Below, in pieces: positions 53,935 to 53,939 of a DNA stretch of 53,939 bases. The DNA is from Alphaproteobacteria bacterium. GTDB taxonomy: Bacteria > Pseudomonadota > Alphaproteobacteria > Rickettsiales > Midichloriaceae. The DNA lies in contig JABDBN010000005.1 in assembly GCA_013288625.1 (NCBI GenBank), positions 1 to 53,939 on the forward strand, read 5' to 3'. Made by a program: the position numbers and the translations under genes. Positions within the stretch are counted from its first letter, which is position 1; each line of letters opens with the position of its first letter. The notes beneath the pieces are model-generated. The model was given only the letters and a program-made list of their open reading frames with translations, did no database searches and was not told the origin of the DNA.

Positions 53935-53939
53935 ACTTG

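Overview
The window reads as chromosome of an AT-rich, host-associated alphaproteobacterium, most likely a Rickettsiales-type endosymbiont of a protist or other eukaryote. The supporting signs are an alphaproteobacterial DUF3576 lipoprotein, a CcmD/CcmE pair behind rpoZ, short palindromic dispersed elements of the kind known in Rickettsiales, a DASS-type dicarboxylate carrier, and an unusual load of large ankyrin-repeat and low-complexity proteins beside normal housekeeping genes. The taxonomy is inferred from gene content only; no rRNA or tRNA gene was seen.

Layout. 1-2.2 kb: a minus-strand hypothetical gene cut by the window edge, a palindromic-element relic, and a hypothetical membrane protein. 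2.2-6.2 kb: zapE (minus), then cydA-cydB plus a 59-codon DUF2474-like gene (cytochrome bd oxidase of the cyanide-insensitive type). 6.2-11.6 kb: a putative HEXXH metalloprotease, a Bcr/CflA drug exporter, a PAP2-like membrane phosphatase with altered motifs, an orphan prepilin-like protein and pgk. 11.7-17.2 kb: two tandem paralogues, each with an N-terminal caspase-like (clan CD-like) His/Cys domain, a long ankyrin array and a conserved tail. 17.3-18.5 kb: a broken glycosyltransferase gene. 18.5-19.6 kb: gap. 19.7-24 kb: a poly-serine/ankyrin protein with a HEPN-like motif, a second HEXXH protein and an exported protein. 24-28.8 kb: ABC exporter, fabD, porin, DUF3576 lipoprotein. 28.8-31.4 kb: an ABC-F ATPase and a GDSL lipase-like enzyme. 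31.4-35 kb: a 1201-residue protein with about 17 glycine-rich 30-residue repeats and a C-terminal papain-like His/Cys domain. 35.2-38.9 kb: an RND pump with an FKBP-like partner. 39-42.4 kb: a 150-bp palindromic element, a small hypothetical gene and an ankyrin protein. 42.6-45.9 kb: a plus-strand run rpoZ-ccmD-ccmE-lptG-lolC. 46.1-50.1 kb: a larger paralogue of the previous ankyrin protein. 50.1-53.9 kb: a repeat-rich gap, hemF, yqgE, a DASS transporter and an ATPase.

How it fits together. The core genes cover envelope building (lptG, lolC, porin, fabD), respiration and heme (cyd, ccmD/E, hemF), the lower glycolytic/gluconeogenic steps (gap, pgk) and dicarboxylate uptake, which suits an organism using host organic acids. 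Interleaved are at least eight candidate host-interaction proteins. Three separate designs pair a possible cysteine-protease His/Cys pair with repeats: caspase-like plus ankyrin (two copies), a His...NEGxG...GNC domain plus ankyrin (two copies), and a permuted papain-like domain plus glycine-rich repeats (one copy). Two further proteins carry HEXXH zinc-protease motifs. This repeat-plus-protease set is the most interesting content. All effector roles are inference from motifs; no secretion system gene is in the window.
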